In this document: positions 8,368 through 18,900 of the stretch, piece by piece | Layout: each line of letters begins with the position of its first letter | Position numbering within the stretch: the first letter of the stretch is position 1 | Program-made: the position numbers and the translations under genes | Notes under the pieces: generated by a model | Told to the model about the DNA's origin: nothing | What the model saw: the letters and a program-made list of their open reading frames with translations, nothing else | The model's database searches: none | Assembly: GCA_025769875.1 (NCBI GenBank) | Contig: JAGFNK010000147.1 | Location: 1-64,000 of the forward strand | Source of the DNA: Russula earlei | Taxonomy: Eukaryota; Basidiomycota; Agaricomycetes; Russulales; Russulaceae | Direction of reading: 5' to 3' | DNA: 64,000 nt

Positions 8368-10803
8368 ATGTCTGCATCATTCACATCCTCTCTTCCTACT
8401 ATGGCTTCCCTCAAACGCGGACTCATTATCGAACCTGACGACGACCAGGAATTAATCCAACCATCCAAGCTCCCCACTATTGCCGAAGCTGGCACAGGAC
8501 GACCAATACGACCTCTTGGACAAAATATTTCTGCTACGAATGCTAGCAGCACTCGCAGACTGGGAATTGGGCCACCACCTCTTACCAAGCCGCGCCCTCC
8601 TGCATTGTCTGGGCCCCCACCAAGCATCACCACTCGCGCGCCTCGTGCAACCAGTGCACCACCCAAATCATCCGCTCCTCGCTCCATCTCACAGCCCGTA
8701 TCTTTAACCCGTTCCGCCGGTGTACGAACAGTATCTGGTCCGCAAAAGATTATTTTTAGCGGCATCGCCGCACATGATTTTCGATTCCAGACGTCACATA
8801 GCCAGACGCAAGTGCGATCGATTCCTAGCTCTCGAACAGCGGAGGATGCGAGATTGGCAGCGGAGATGGATGCAGAGCGTACCAAGGTCGCGGCCTTGCA
8901 GGCAGAACATCTCACTCGCGCGCACGAGCTCGCCACCGCGCGTACGCAAGAAACCAGCCAAAGGCGCGAGCTCATATCCCAGAATGACGAACTGGAAGCC
9001 CTGCGCAAATGGCACGCGCGCGAACTCCTCGAGCTGGAGGAGGACGCTCGCCGCCACGAGGACGAACTCCGCGACGTCAGTGCCGATCTCGCCGCTACGC
9101 GCGAGCACCTCGAGCGGGAGCGCAAAGCCACCGAATCGCTCAAGGAGGCACTCGCCCAGAAAAGCGCCACGCAGATATCTCTGCAGTCGCAGAACTCGGC
9201 GATGCACGAACAGCTCGCTGCTCTTCGCGCAGCTAATGACGGAACTGCTGAGACGGTGTCGACTCTCCGTCTGGATCTCGAAGCGGCGCGACGCCGCGTC
9301 GATGAACTGGAGGTAGAGGCGCGCGAGGCGGAGATGGTGCGCCGACGCCTACACAATATGGTGCAGGAGCTCAAAGGCAACATCCGCGTCTTTGCGCGCG
9401 TACGACCGTTGCTGTCGTCGGATGTCCCAGGCGCCGACGACGAGAAGGCGCGAATGGCGGCGCTGGCAAACATGGCGTTCCCTGATTCTAGGGATCATCG
9501 GGAGATCGTACTCAGCTCTACAAGCGAGAGCGCGACGGGCCAGGAGCGGAAAGAAGCGTGGAACTTCAGTTTCGATCGAGTACTGTTTGTTGCGCGTTTC
9601 ACACACCCGTGCTGACATACCTCTTTAGGTATTTGAACCACAGTGCACGCAAGAAGAGGTCTTTGAGGAGATATCGCAACTTGCACAGAGCTGCACTGAT
9701 GGCTACAATGTTTGTATTTTCGCTTATGGCCAGACCGGATCTGGAAAGTCTTTTACGATGGAAGGAGGTTCAGTGAGGGCTCTTCTAATCTAGAATCTCG
9801 TCATGACGCTGACGAATAACATACCATAAAGACAAAAGAGACCGTGGGTATGATATCCCGCGCTGTAGATCAAGTCTTCCAAGTCACTGAAGAATTGAAA
9901 AGAAAAGGGTGGGAATACACCCTCGAAGGCCAATTCCTTGAAATTGTACGTATTATCTTGGGTCCTAGACGTGCTATCTCATGGTCAACGCAGTATAATG
10001 AAACCATCAACGATCTACTCGGAAAAGGTGAATTCGACAAGAAGAAACACGAGATTAAACACGAGAAAGGGTCGACGCGAGTTACAGACGTCGTAGTTCA
10101 ACAACTCGGCTCGCCCGCCCAAGTTCGCTCTCTCCTCGCCGTGGCGAACAAGCGGCGCACGGTCGCAGCGACCCTGATGAACGAGCGCTCCTCTCGCTCG
10201 CACTCCGTCTTTACGCTGCGCATCTGCGGCACGAACACGCATACCGGCCAGGTGTGCGAGGGCGCGCTGAACCTAGTCGACCTCGCCGGAAGCGAGCGGT
10301 TGAACGCGAGCGGCGCCGGGAAGGACAAGGAACGGCTGCGGGAAACGCAGAATATCAACAAGAGCTTGAGCGCGCTGGGGGACGTCATCGCCGCGCTTGG
10401 AGAGAAGAGCGAAAAAAGCGACAAGCACATACCTTATCGGAATTCAAAGGTGAGAGGAGAGAAAGCCAAGTAGTCTGTGTACGCTCTGGGCGGGACGCTG
10501 ATGCCAAGTACAGTTGACGTACTTGCTGCAAAATTCGCTCAGTGGGAACTCCAAGACATTGGTCAGTTTTATCAGACCGCTTTTCGTTAAGGAAGGCGCC
10601 GGCACTGATATCTGAGCTAGATGTTCTTAAATCTCTCACCGTTGGCAGCTCACCTCAACGAGTCACTGTGTTCACTGCGTTTCGCTACCAAGGCAAGTAG
10701 TATACGAATGAAAGACGAACGCGCTGCTGACTTCGATTTCGTGGAACAGGTCAACAACACACAAATCGGGACGGCAAAGAAGCAAATCAAGAGTACCTCT
10801 TGA
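8368..10803 (+). CDS. kinesin-14 (C-terminal, minus-end-directed motor; Kar3/Ncd/KlpA type)
   Basis: This is a microtubule motor of the kinesin-14 class, working in spindle assembly and, in fungi, also nuclear fusion. The order of parts defines the class: a disordered Pro/Ser-rich tail (residues 1-130), a charged coiled coil (about 150-325), then the neck and motor start [15 protein letters not shown]. After introns follow [12 protein letters not shown], the P-loop [17 protein letters not shown], switch [12 protein letters not shown], switch [11 protein letters not shown] and the C-terminal motor block [16 protein letters not shown] with [16 protein letters not shown]. The first exon is unusually long (about 400 codons). 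The donor after GGS (gtgagg) restores frame into [12 protein letters not shown]. Downstream, the gene converges on APN2 with 258 bp between stop codons. Confidence 0.93.
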
Positions 10804-11061
10804 TGTTTGTATTAGACAGTCTCCACTTTCCACAACGGACTTGTTTTCTTATTCACCCACCCTCGTCTGTCCACACTCACTTTTGTGAACTCCCCATTTT
10901 GTAACTTATGACGACATTATTTCCTTCTCGAACCCAGTTTAAACCATCGGTATTGATTGAGGGAGGCAGCATTAACTGATATATTATAACAGGATTTATA
11001 GTATAGCAAATAAAATTCGGAAAAGTGCGGTGCCCAGACTTTCCATCATTGCTCTGAATCC

Positions 11062-13197
11062 TCATGATCTTGGCACGCCGTCGCCAGTGGCACCGGCACG
11101 CGTAACCTCACGTCTCGCATCGCTCGACCACATGAAGAAATTGCACTTGTACTCGTGATTAACCTCTTCCCGCAGCCTCTCGCTGCGGCCCTTGTCGTAC
11201 CCAGGCCCGACCGGTCGCGCGCAGAGGAAGAAGGTCTTGCCTCGGTTAGGCCCAGGCTTATTCACGCGGAACTCTTTCGTCGGCTCCCGGTGGACGGTGC
11301 AGAGCGGCGGCTGTATGGGCGCGAAGAGCATGGACCAGGACGCCGCTCCGCCCGCTTTGCCGCCGATTCCGTTCTCCTTGCTCTGGCCGGCTGACGGGAA
11401 GCCGTCCTCGGCGGGGAGACGTATTTCCGACGTGAGGGTTGGCAAAGACGGCGGTGGCGGTATTTCTTCGCTGTCCTCGCAGAGGTCAATGATCTCCGAC
11501 GTCCACGAACTAGCCCGGGCGGACGGCGCTCCCGGAGGCGCGGTCGTAGCGGTGGTCGGCTTGGTGAAGAAAGAGGAGAGCTTTGACTGCCCCGCTTTGA
11601 GCCTTTTCGGCTTCGATGTTCCCGCCGCGGCGGAATTGGCTGTGGGTGGCCGTTTGCGAGACTCTTGAGACCCGTGCGGCAGTGTAAACGAGGCCTGACT
11701 CGAGGCGGGGGACATGGTGGGTGGAGGTGACGAAGGTTCGGTCTCGGGTTGCTTCGATGCGGGCGATTCTTCGAAGGATGGCGGTGGAGGTTGCGCTTCC
11801 AGAACGTCAAAGGCAGTCGCCAGAGTGGACAACCCGCTTGTGGGGGTGGGCGCAGTTGGGGCCGGCGACGTCTCCGCAGCGCGCTTTGTAAAGAAGCTTG
11901 ACATGAGCGTTTGCTTTCCCTGAAACTCGGGCCAATACTTGGCCGCCAATCTTGGGGGCTCACGCTTCGCAGCGTCCATCACACCCATCTGCATTTGGTC
12001 GCGCAGGACGAGCTTTTCACCTCTATCAGTGGTGATCTCGTCGTGGAAGTCGACGAATATGGGACAGTGGTCGGAGCCCTTGATGGACGGTAGGATGTCG
12101 CCTGCCTTGATCCAACGGAGCAGTCCCGGCGTGACGAGGACGTAGTCGATGCGCGTGCCATAATTAGTTTCGCGCGCGCTGATCTTGGTGTTCCAGCCTG
12201 GGCGGATCGTGCCACGCGGGCATGAGTGCCAACCATTACCACAGCCGGTCGAAACGGGCGGCACGTACAGGTATACATGCCCTTGCGTTCTGGCCAGAAC
12301 TTCCTGAGCACGTCGATCAGAGGGCCCCGCGGTGCCAGCCAGTCGCGTATCCACGCCCGCGCCGCGTGCTCCCAGAAGGTCGACGCATTGCTGGGCAGGT
12401 GCCCGTCGCAGTGGTCGATCGGCGCCGCGCACACGTTCAGGTCGCCCACCACGACCACCTCGCGCCCCGCCGCCGTCAAAACCCGCACGCGTTCTTGGAG
12501 CATCAGATGGTAGTTCATCTTGTACGGGAATCGCGCGTCGGATCCCTCGTTCGGGCAGTACAGGTTGACCAGCACGAAGAGACCAAAGTCGAGCACGAGC
12601 GCGCGGCCCTCCAGGTCCAGGGAGAGGAGGTCGTTCGGGGTCCGGTCGTCGGCGTCGGGGATGAGGTCGAGGTCGCGCGCGAGCGGGTAGGACGTCGAGA
12701 CGCGCTCTTCGGGACTCAGCGGAGGCTTCGGTTGCAGGCCGCCGGAGAGACCCTCTTCGGCTTTGAGGGGCGTCGCCGTGTCCGTGTCGGTATAGACCGC
12801 GACGCCGCTGTACCCTCCTTTCACGGCGGGAAAGGAGAAGAAGGAACTGAAGGAGTCCGGCATCGCAATGTCGCGGCCGATCGTCGCGCGACTGCTCTTC
12901 ATTTCTGCGTGACAAGATGAGCGGACAAAGTAGAGAGACGGCGGCGGGGGGTCCACCGCACCTTGAAAACAGATGATGTGTGCTTTGAGTTCTTTCAAAA
13001 CGGCATCCCAGTTCTTGAAGGTATTCCATCTACCCCCAAACCATTAGCTACACAGAAATGGAGTGAGCGCGTCTACCCACGGATGATACTGAGGTATTGT
13101 CCGAACACCGTTCTGACAAGGCGCGTCAGGACTGGAGGGTCATTACGAACAGCAGCTCGAAAGTATACGCACGAGGTTCCAAGACAAGATTCGCATC
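11062..13197 (-). CDS. APN2: class II AP endonuclease 2 (Apn2) with GRF zinc finger
   Basis: This is an exonuclease III-type AP endonuclease that cuts DNA at abasic sites and trims blocked 3' ends. A tiny first exon (ATG 13197, MRILSWNL) joins NGVRTIPQYHPW, then NTFKNWDAVLKELKAHIICFQE, then the catalytic core with VVVGDLNVCAAPIDH, and after another intron ETNYGTRIDYVL and GSDHCPIFVDFH. The C-terminal half carries two PCNA-interacting motifs (QTLMSSFF and QSKLSSFF, both followed by TK), an EIIDLCEDSEE patch that looks like a SUMO-interacting motif, and a terminal GRF zinc finger (FFLCARPVGPG ... CNFFMW). Introns are short, with good donors. The gene is divergent from BUD20 with 192 bp between start codons. 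Confidence 0.93.
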
Positions 13198-13389
13198 TGT
13201 CCTTGCAAGTATCCAAGGTGTCAATTCCTAATCAGAAGGAGCGGGTAGTGAGGGATTCGGATCCTCTCGGTTTTGCTCCAGCCGTCCAGAAGTCCATGCC
13301 ACGGCGGTTGCTGTACAATGCACCACCCGTGCCCTTACAAGTGTAAAGTCACGAGCTAACAAATATATTTTTCATCTCAACTACCAACC

Positions 13390-13971
13390 ATGTCCCGCCT
13401 TCGAAGGTCACGAACACACAAGGCACAGCGAGATGTGCACCGTGCGAGCCGTACACGAGTGAGCATTTCGTGACGCAGACATTTACGCGGGACGCCTTTC
13501 TGAAACATCGGTTTCTTGCAGGCCCGCACGAGAGACCTTGATCAAATACAACTTATCGACCTGGACCCCAAGGTCTGTCACTCACACCCCACAATGGCTA
13601 ATCTGATATGAGGGTCTCTAAGAATCGAGCAAAACTGGAGGCGCAGGAACTAGACTACGAGAAGCCTGGTCTCGCACAGCACTACTGCGTCGAGTGCGCA
13701 AAGTTCGTCTTGCATGCTTACTTCTCCGCCTTGTGTTGAATATTCTGCTAGATACTACGAGACAGATTCTGCGCTACAGTCGCATTGGAGGAGTAAAGTT
13801 CACAAACGACGATGCAAGGCTCTCAAAGAACCTGCGTACACGATTGAGGAATCTGAGCGTGCCGCAGGATTGGGTAGGGATAAGAAACGTGAGATTGCAG
13901 CTGCTGCAGAATCCGACATTGCCATGTCCCCAGCCGTAGTCATATTCTACTTGTTGTATTCACTTTCATAG
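13390..13971 (+). CDS. BUD20: Bud20/ZNF593-like C2H2 zinc-finger protein
   Basis: This is a small nuclear shuttling protein that helps export and mature pre-60S ribosomal particles. It begins with a basic stretch (MSRLRRSRTHKAQRDVH), then DLDQIQLIDLDPK, then the single C2H2 finger QHYCVECAKYYETDSAL followed by HWRSKVHKRRC and the family block EPAYTIEESERAAG. Four exons are joined by three short introns with acceptors near 13521, 13619 and 13751. The tail after SDIAMS (AVVIFYLLYSLS) is hydrophobic and unusual for the family, so an extra 3' intron or a different end is possible. It sits between APN2 and eL33, with the eL33 stop codon only 173 bp away. Confidence 0.88.
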
Positions 13972-14143
13972 CCATACCAGGAGTATAGCAGAATTATTCG
14001 GTCGGGGGTATATGGAGACAGGCCAAGAACACGCTGATAGAACAGTTGCACCAAAACAAAGATCATGTATTCATGCGGAGGAACGCATGCTGACCATGGA
14101 GACATGTCATAGAGCAGGGTGATAATGCGAAAGAATACAGTAA

Positions 14144-14777
14144 TCAGATGTTTGAGGGGTACAGCATCTAGGGAAGATGAATATCGGTGAACATGACAAA
14201 GAGGACCGACATACGATGCGGACGGTCGCGCCGAAAGCATGTGGAGGCAGGTTGGAATTGAATTTTGACTTGACGACACCACTGTTGCCATGCGGGCGAG
14301 TCACGCGTCTACGACATATCAAACGACGGCTGGCAGCGCAAGGGATATCAAGAGCTTACCCCCAGATGACTCGAACGTTCGACCCCGCGATTTTCCGCTT
14401 GGCGCGGTATACGTATGCCACACGCTGCACGAATGACATAAAGTTAGCGCAAAGCATCGAGGAAAGGGGGGGGGGGGCAGGGGCACGTACCTTTCCGAGG
14501 TAGAACTGGGCATCCTCCTTGTTCGCGACGCCCTCGATCTGAAGAAGGGACGTGTTGGGGCGGGTATTATGCTTTCCGCGCTTGTGGCCAAGCACGCGCC
14601 CTTTGCTGTAGAGTCTGTTGGAGAGTCAAAGGAGATCAGACCATGGTCACCCAGACGGACGTCATCCAAATGAAGCAGCCTCCATCCACCGCTTCCCAAG
14701 CTATCAAAATCCACAACCACCATGCAATAGAGCGACAAGAGGCTATGAGAAGGGCAGACATACCGTGTTGATCCCAT
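14144..14777 (-). CDS. RPL33: 60S ribosomal protein eL33 (L33/L35a)
   Basis: This is a structural protein of the large cytosolic ribosomal subunit. The spliced product starts [19 protein letters not shown], continues [20 protein letters not shown], then [20 protein letters not shown], then [17 protein letters not shown], and ends ATVRIMLYPSNI. The length fits the usual size of about 107 residues. The first exon is 14 nt (ATGGGATCAACACG); the start at 14777 is fixed by the match to the family N-terminus. The intron at about 14460-14500 contains a G10 run. The gene is divergent from ARG7 and carries a CACAGCCA element 74 bp upstream. Confidence 0.94.
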
Positions 14778-15195
14778 TCTGTATCCGTGATGTCGTCCGC
14801 TGGCTGTCGTCTAATGTGCACTCTTGAACTGAATACGATTCACTAAACTTTGGCTGTGACCGTGACCGTTACGCTATGTCACAATTACTTGAACGTGTGA
14901 CTGCGCGCTGTTGAATTTTGCCATTGACGCAGTCGATATTTGAAGGGCTGCACTCGATAGCCGCGCACTCTCGGCGTATTCGAGTAACGGAGCAATGGCA
15001 GAATGTCCCTCTCCTATGATGAGCGTCGTTTCTGTGAGGAAGCCGCTTTGTGTGGGCTCTGTTGTATATAATCCCTCAGCCGAGTCCCCAATCAAGGAAA
15101 ACATTTTTTGGCAACTCAAATAAAGCACGCAGCGACATCCTTTCCTTTGTGTCTGTGTTGTGCCCCCGAGTCTGTTGTCGGTCTTGTATCATCCC
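14778..15195. promoter_or_regulatory. divergent promoter region eL33 / ARG7
   Basis: This 418-bp spacer separates two start codons. TGGCTGTG (CACAGCCA on the minus strand) at 14851-14858 lies 74 bp upstream of eL33 and matches an element in the same place before eL37. A TATATAA-like AT stretch is present near 15064. No gene is visible. Confidence 0.5.
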
Positions 15196-16919
15196 ATGGC
15201 ACATACCCCAGCGTGGAAGCGACTCGCCTCCACGTCGACGACCTTCACCGCCAAAACCGCCCCGTCCAAAGCGCACCTCCACAAGCCGATACCGGACGAC
15301 CTCTTCCCCCGCGGCTACGTCCTCGGCGGCGTGCACTGTGGCGTGAAGAAGGACCCCTCGGTCCTCGACCTCGCCGTCCTCCTCTCGACCTCATCCCGTC
15401 CGACCTCGGCCGCGGCGAGCTTCACCCGCAACGCGATCCAAGCGGCGCCCGTCACCGTCTCCAAGGACGTCCTCAGACAGTCCTCGGGCCGCTCTCGCGC
15501 CCTCGTCGTCAACAGCGGCTGCGCGAACGCCGTCACCGGCCGGCAGGGCCTCGCCGATGCGTGGGCAATGGCCCGCGCGACCGACGCCCTCCACGCCAGC
15601 CTCGCTTTATCGCCCTCGCCCTCGCCCTCGCCTCCTCCTCGTCGGAGACGCTCGTCATGTCGACGGGCGTCATCGGCCAGCCGCTGCCCATCTCCAAGAT
15701 CCTGACCGCGCTCCACCCGCACGGCGGCGCACTGGCGCGGCATCTCGGAACCGGCTTCGCGGCGTGGGAGGCGGCGGCGCGGGCGTTCACGACGACGGAC
15801 ACGTTCCCGAAGCTCCGCGCGCGCGCGCTCCCGCTCGGCGACGGGCGCACGTACCGCATCGCGGGCATCGACAAGGGCGCGGGCATGATCCACCCCGACA
15901 TGGTCGGCCCGACGCGGCCGCCCCACGCGACGCTGCTCGGGTGCATAGCGACGGACGCGCCCGTCGCGCCCGCCGCGTTGCAGTCGGCGCTGGACTACGC
16001 CGTGCAGCGCTCGTTCAACGCGATCAGCGTCGACGGGGACATGTCCACGAACGACACCGTCGTGCTGTTCGCGAACGGGGCCGGCGACCTCCAAGGCGGG
16101 CGGGAGGGGATCGAGGTCGAGGCCGAGGCTGAGATCGACGAGGCGCGCGATCCCGGCACGTTCGTGCGGTTCCGGGACGGTTTGACGACGTTCATGCAGG
16201 AGCTCGCCCAGCTCGTCGTGCGGGACGGAGAGGGCGCCACCAAGTTTGTCACCGTCTCGGTTGAGGTGCGTACGCGACCGTACCTGTGTGCCTGCAGGCG
16301 TGCGGGGAGGGGTCACGCGCGACGATGATGGACCCGTCTGCGTGTGGGACGTGTCAAGCCGCCTTTGGATCGCTGAAACGTCTTTTGGACAGGGCGCTCG
16401 GTCGTACGAAGATGCGCACAAGATCGCGTCGAAGATCTCGACGTCTGCTCTCTTCAAAACCGCGCTTTACGGTGAAGACGCCAAGTATGGGTTCCTCCTA
16501 TCCCCCCCCCCCCTTTTTTTTTTTTTTGCTGTTCTCGTTCACAAAACTGGCTGATTGATTCCTGTCTCCACCAGTTGGGGTCGCGTTTTAGCCGCGGCTG
16601 GGTCCGTTCCCTTGGCGGCACCTCTCGATCCGACCCGCGTGAGCGTGTCGTTCATTCCTACTGATGGCTCTCCCACTCTTCCCCTGCTCGTGAACGGCGA
16701 GCCGGAACAAGTAGACGAAGTGCGCGCCAAGGAGATCCTTAGCTTAGAGGACCTTGAAGTGCGCGTCGATCTCGGCCTTGGCTCAGAGAGCGCAAAGTAC
16801 TGGACGTGCGACTTGAGCTACGTGAGTCCCTCTGTCTTGAATGCAGCAATTCATCTATTGCTGATGGGGTATGACATGTCTAGGAGTACGTTAGAATCAA
16901 TGGCGACTACCGGAGCTAA
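15196..16919 (+). CDS. ARG7: arginine biosynthesis bifunctional protein ArgJ (ornithine/glutamate N-acetyltransferase), mitochondrial
   Basis: The protein moves acetyl groups from N-acetylornithine to glutamate and also makes N-acetylglutamate, in the mitochondrial arginine pathway. The start at 15196 gives a presequence ([20 protein letters not shown]). Family blocks follow: [56 protein letters not shown], the autocleavage site [12 protein letters not shown] with its nucleophilic Thr, [27 protein letters not shown], and the end [11 protein letters not shown]. The 5' and 3' coding halves are in different frames across a CCCTCG repeat (15611-15645). No intron with normal borders bridges them, so a base is missing there in this sequence or in the allele. 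The very high GC content also produces long spurious antisense frames. Confidence 0.92.
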
Positions 16920-17119
16920 GAGAGGGTAAAGGGGAGTGTCTATTCAGAGGACTAACTAGAGCACAAGAGGAATTTAAAAAAAAAAACGGCATGAAGTGCA
17001 TGTAAATACGCAGACCCAAAGTAACTAGTGATAACTTACATATAACGAGGGATGAGTGTAAAGTAGTTTCGAAGCAAAGCTCCCGCATTTCTCGCCAAAC
17101 GTTTACACACTTTGAAGTA

Positions 17120-18580
17120 TCAGCCCAGTGAATCGAAGCGAGATCCTGTACGTTTTGGAGCGGCAGGTTGCTCAGCTATACGGGCGCGCTCGAGTTCGCG
17201 CTTGTGCGTCGCGAAGGCCACCTCCTGCTGCGCCTCACGCTCACGCTTCACCTCCTTCAACGCCTCTCGTCTCTGCGCATTCTGGCGTTGTTTTTTCGTT
17301 TGCGCCTGTGACTGTGACGTAGCTGTCATCGTGGCATTCGCAGTTCCTCCGTCCAACGTAGCCTTGTTGGGTCCTACAACGAATTTCAGTTCGACGGACC
17401 CACCCCAGAGATAATGGAGAACTGACTGCGCCGGCTTCGGACGACGCCCCAACCACCGTCTTCCTCACCTGACGCGTCTTCATCGACCTGCACACCTTCA
17501 TAATCATCCCATGTGAAGCCCTTCGCGGGCCGCTCGCCTGGCAGCGGGCGAATGGGCAGAACATGAGGTGGAGCATCTTGAAATGACGACGGAGACACCT
17601 CCTGCACACTCCTGGAAACGTGTAAGCATTAGATAAACGACACGCATGTCTGTGGGGGGAGGGTGGGAGAGGCGAAAAAGGTAAAGACGTACCCCTCGAG
17701 TTCAGATGGCAGCTCGTCCTCCGTCGTCCGCTCCGTCACGGGCGACGAGTTACCGGTCGCGGACGTGGTGATGCCGGCATCGCTTGTCGTGAGGTCCGCC
17801 GCCTCCGCCATCTGCAACTTGTCCAGACCGTCCTGCGGCAGCGCGGAAACTTTCTTCCTCCGCGCCTCGACGCGGGTCCAGCGTTCATCCAGTGCGTCAG
17901 CCACATTGGCAGACGCGGGCACCAACGCCTTCTTGGCCTTGCCTCCGGGCGCGGGCGCTGGCTCACTTCGCGCCCCACCCTCCGTTGACGTCGAGGCCGT
18001 CAAAAGGGAAGCACCTGCACCAGAGAGGGAAGACGGGTCCGCGGGTACGGCCGCCTTTTTTCCCTTCTTTTTTTTCGAATTTCTTCGTTGCTGCGGGTAC
18101 GTGCTGCTCTGGTTGTCCTTGTTCTTGTTGGGGTTGTTGTGGCTGCGGTCGTTGTTGCGACGCATCGCCGACGGACGCGACCGTGCTATCGAACCCGCCG
18201 GGAACGGCGTTGTGGGGGGGCTGCTGCACATCCGGCGCCTCTTGGGGCTGCCACGTCGTCTGCTCTTGCCGCGACTGTTGCGGCTGCGGGTGTTGTGGTT
18301 GTTCTTGTCGTTGTCGTTGTCGCGTCCCGGAAGCGGGGGACGACGTCGGGAGTGAACCGGGAACGGGCGCGTCGAGGACATCCAGATTCTTGAGCGTCTC
18401 GTCGCCAGGAAGCTGCAGTTTCCGCCCACGCTTTTTCTGTCCGTGAAGCGTGGAGGGACCACTCGCTTCAGAGTGTGCTGCGGACCGAGTATACTGCAGG
18501 TAGCCGTAGCCTAGCGCGCCTACGACGGCAGCGGTTGCGAAGATGGGTTCGACGGGAAGGGTGCTCGTGGCGGAGCCCAT
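17120..18580 (-). CDS. unrecognised protein with N-terminal membrane anchor and Q-rich middle
   Basis: I do not recognise this family. The start at 18580 gives MGSATSTLPVEP followed by one hydrophobic segment (IFATAAVVGALGYGYL), suggesting a membrane anchor with the rest facing the cytosol. Then come a Gln/Pro-rich, low-complexity middle, a Lys cluster, and a conserved-looking part with WTRVEARRKK, FTWDDYEGVQVDED and GGWGVV. The end is charged and helical (REALKEVKREREAQQ) and finishes SRFDSLG. Two joins are unsettled. The Q-rich and Lys-rich halves meet in different frames at a T8 run (18068-18075, A8 on this strand), and the splice near 17390-17450 does not resolve cleanly. It is convergent with ARG7, with 200 bp between stop codons. 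Confidence 0.6.
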
Positions 18581-18900
18581 GTTATCATGAAATGAGGGAA
18601 AGAAAGGATGGGTGGATGAAGGGAGAGGAATGGGCAAAGGGCAATTGCCGAGAAAACGCAAAAAAAATGCAATAAATATATAACATTATCATACAACATA
18701 ACTGTAATATTAAACATCGCACTCTCACGTCTCCGAAGCCAGTGTGCTCGACGAGAATCGGATATTATCTGACGCCAACTGTCCCATTCCCCGCTCCCAA
18801 ATGCAACGTCCCGCCGGCAATCGCACTCCTCTTCAACAAGTCGTCCCACTTGTCCTCCTTCTCCTGCGTCGTCCACGCCGGCCGCTGCGTGCTCCCAAGT
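18581..18900. other. intergenic, no gene seen
   Basis: This is the upstream region of the membrane-anchored protein and the 3' end of the Ser-rich gene. It contains an AT-rich stretch near 18660-18720 with an AATAAATATATAA core, which may be a promoter or poly(A) signal. No coding signal is seen. Confidence 0.4.

Noticed and set aside
8286..9473. 395-codon open frame antisense to the kinesin-14 first exon
   Set aside because: Its Arg/Ser/Ala-rich sequence is the mirror of GC-rich coiled-coil codons; it has no motif or splice partners.
15556..15594. 35-nt GC-AG intron that would repair the ARG7 frame
   Set aside because: It is too short for fungal splicing and would delete conserved residues around the AMARATDAL block.
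15315..16457. 380-codon open frame antisense to ARG7
   Set aside because: High GC at third positions of ARG7 removes antisense stops; the composition is Arg-rich and meaningless.
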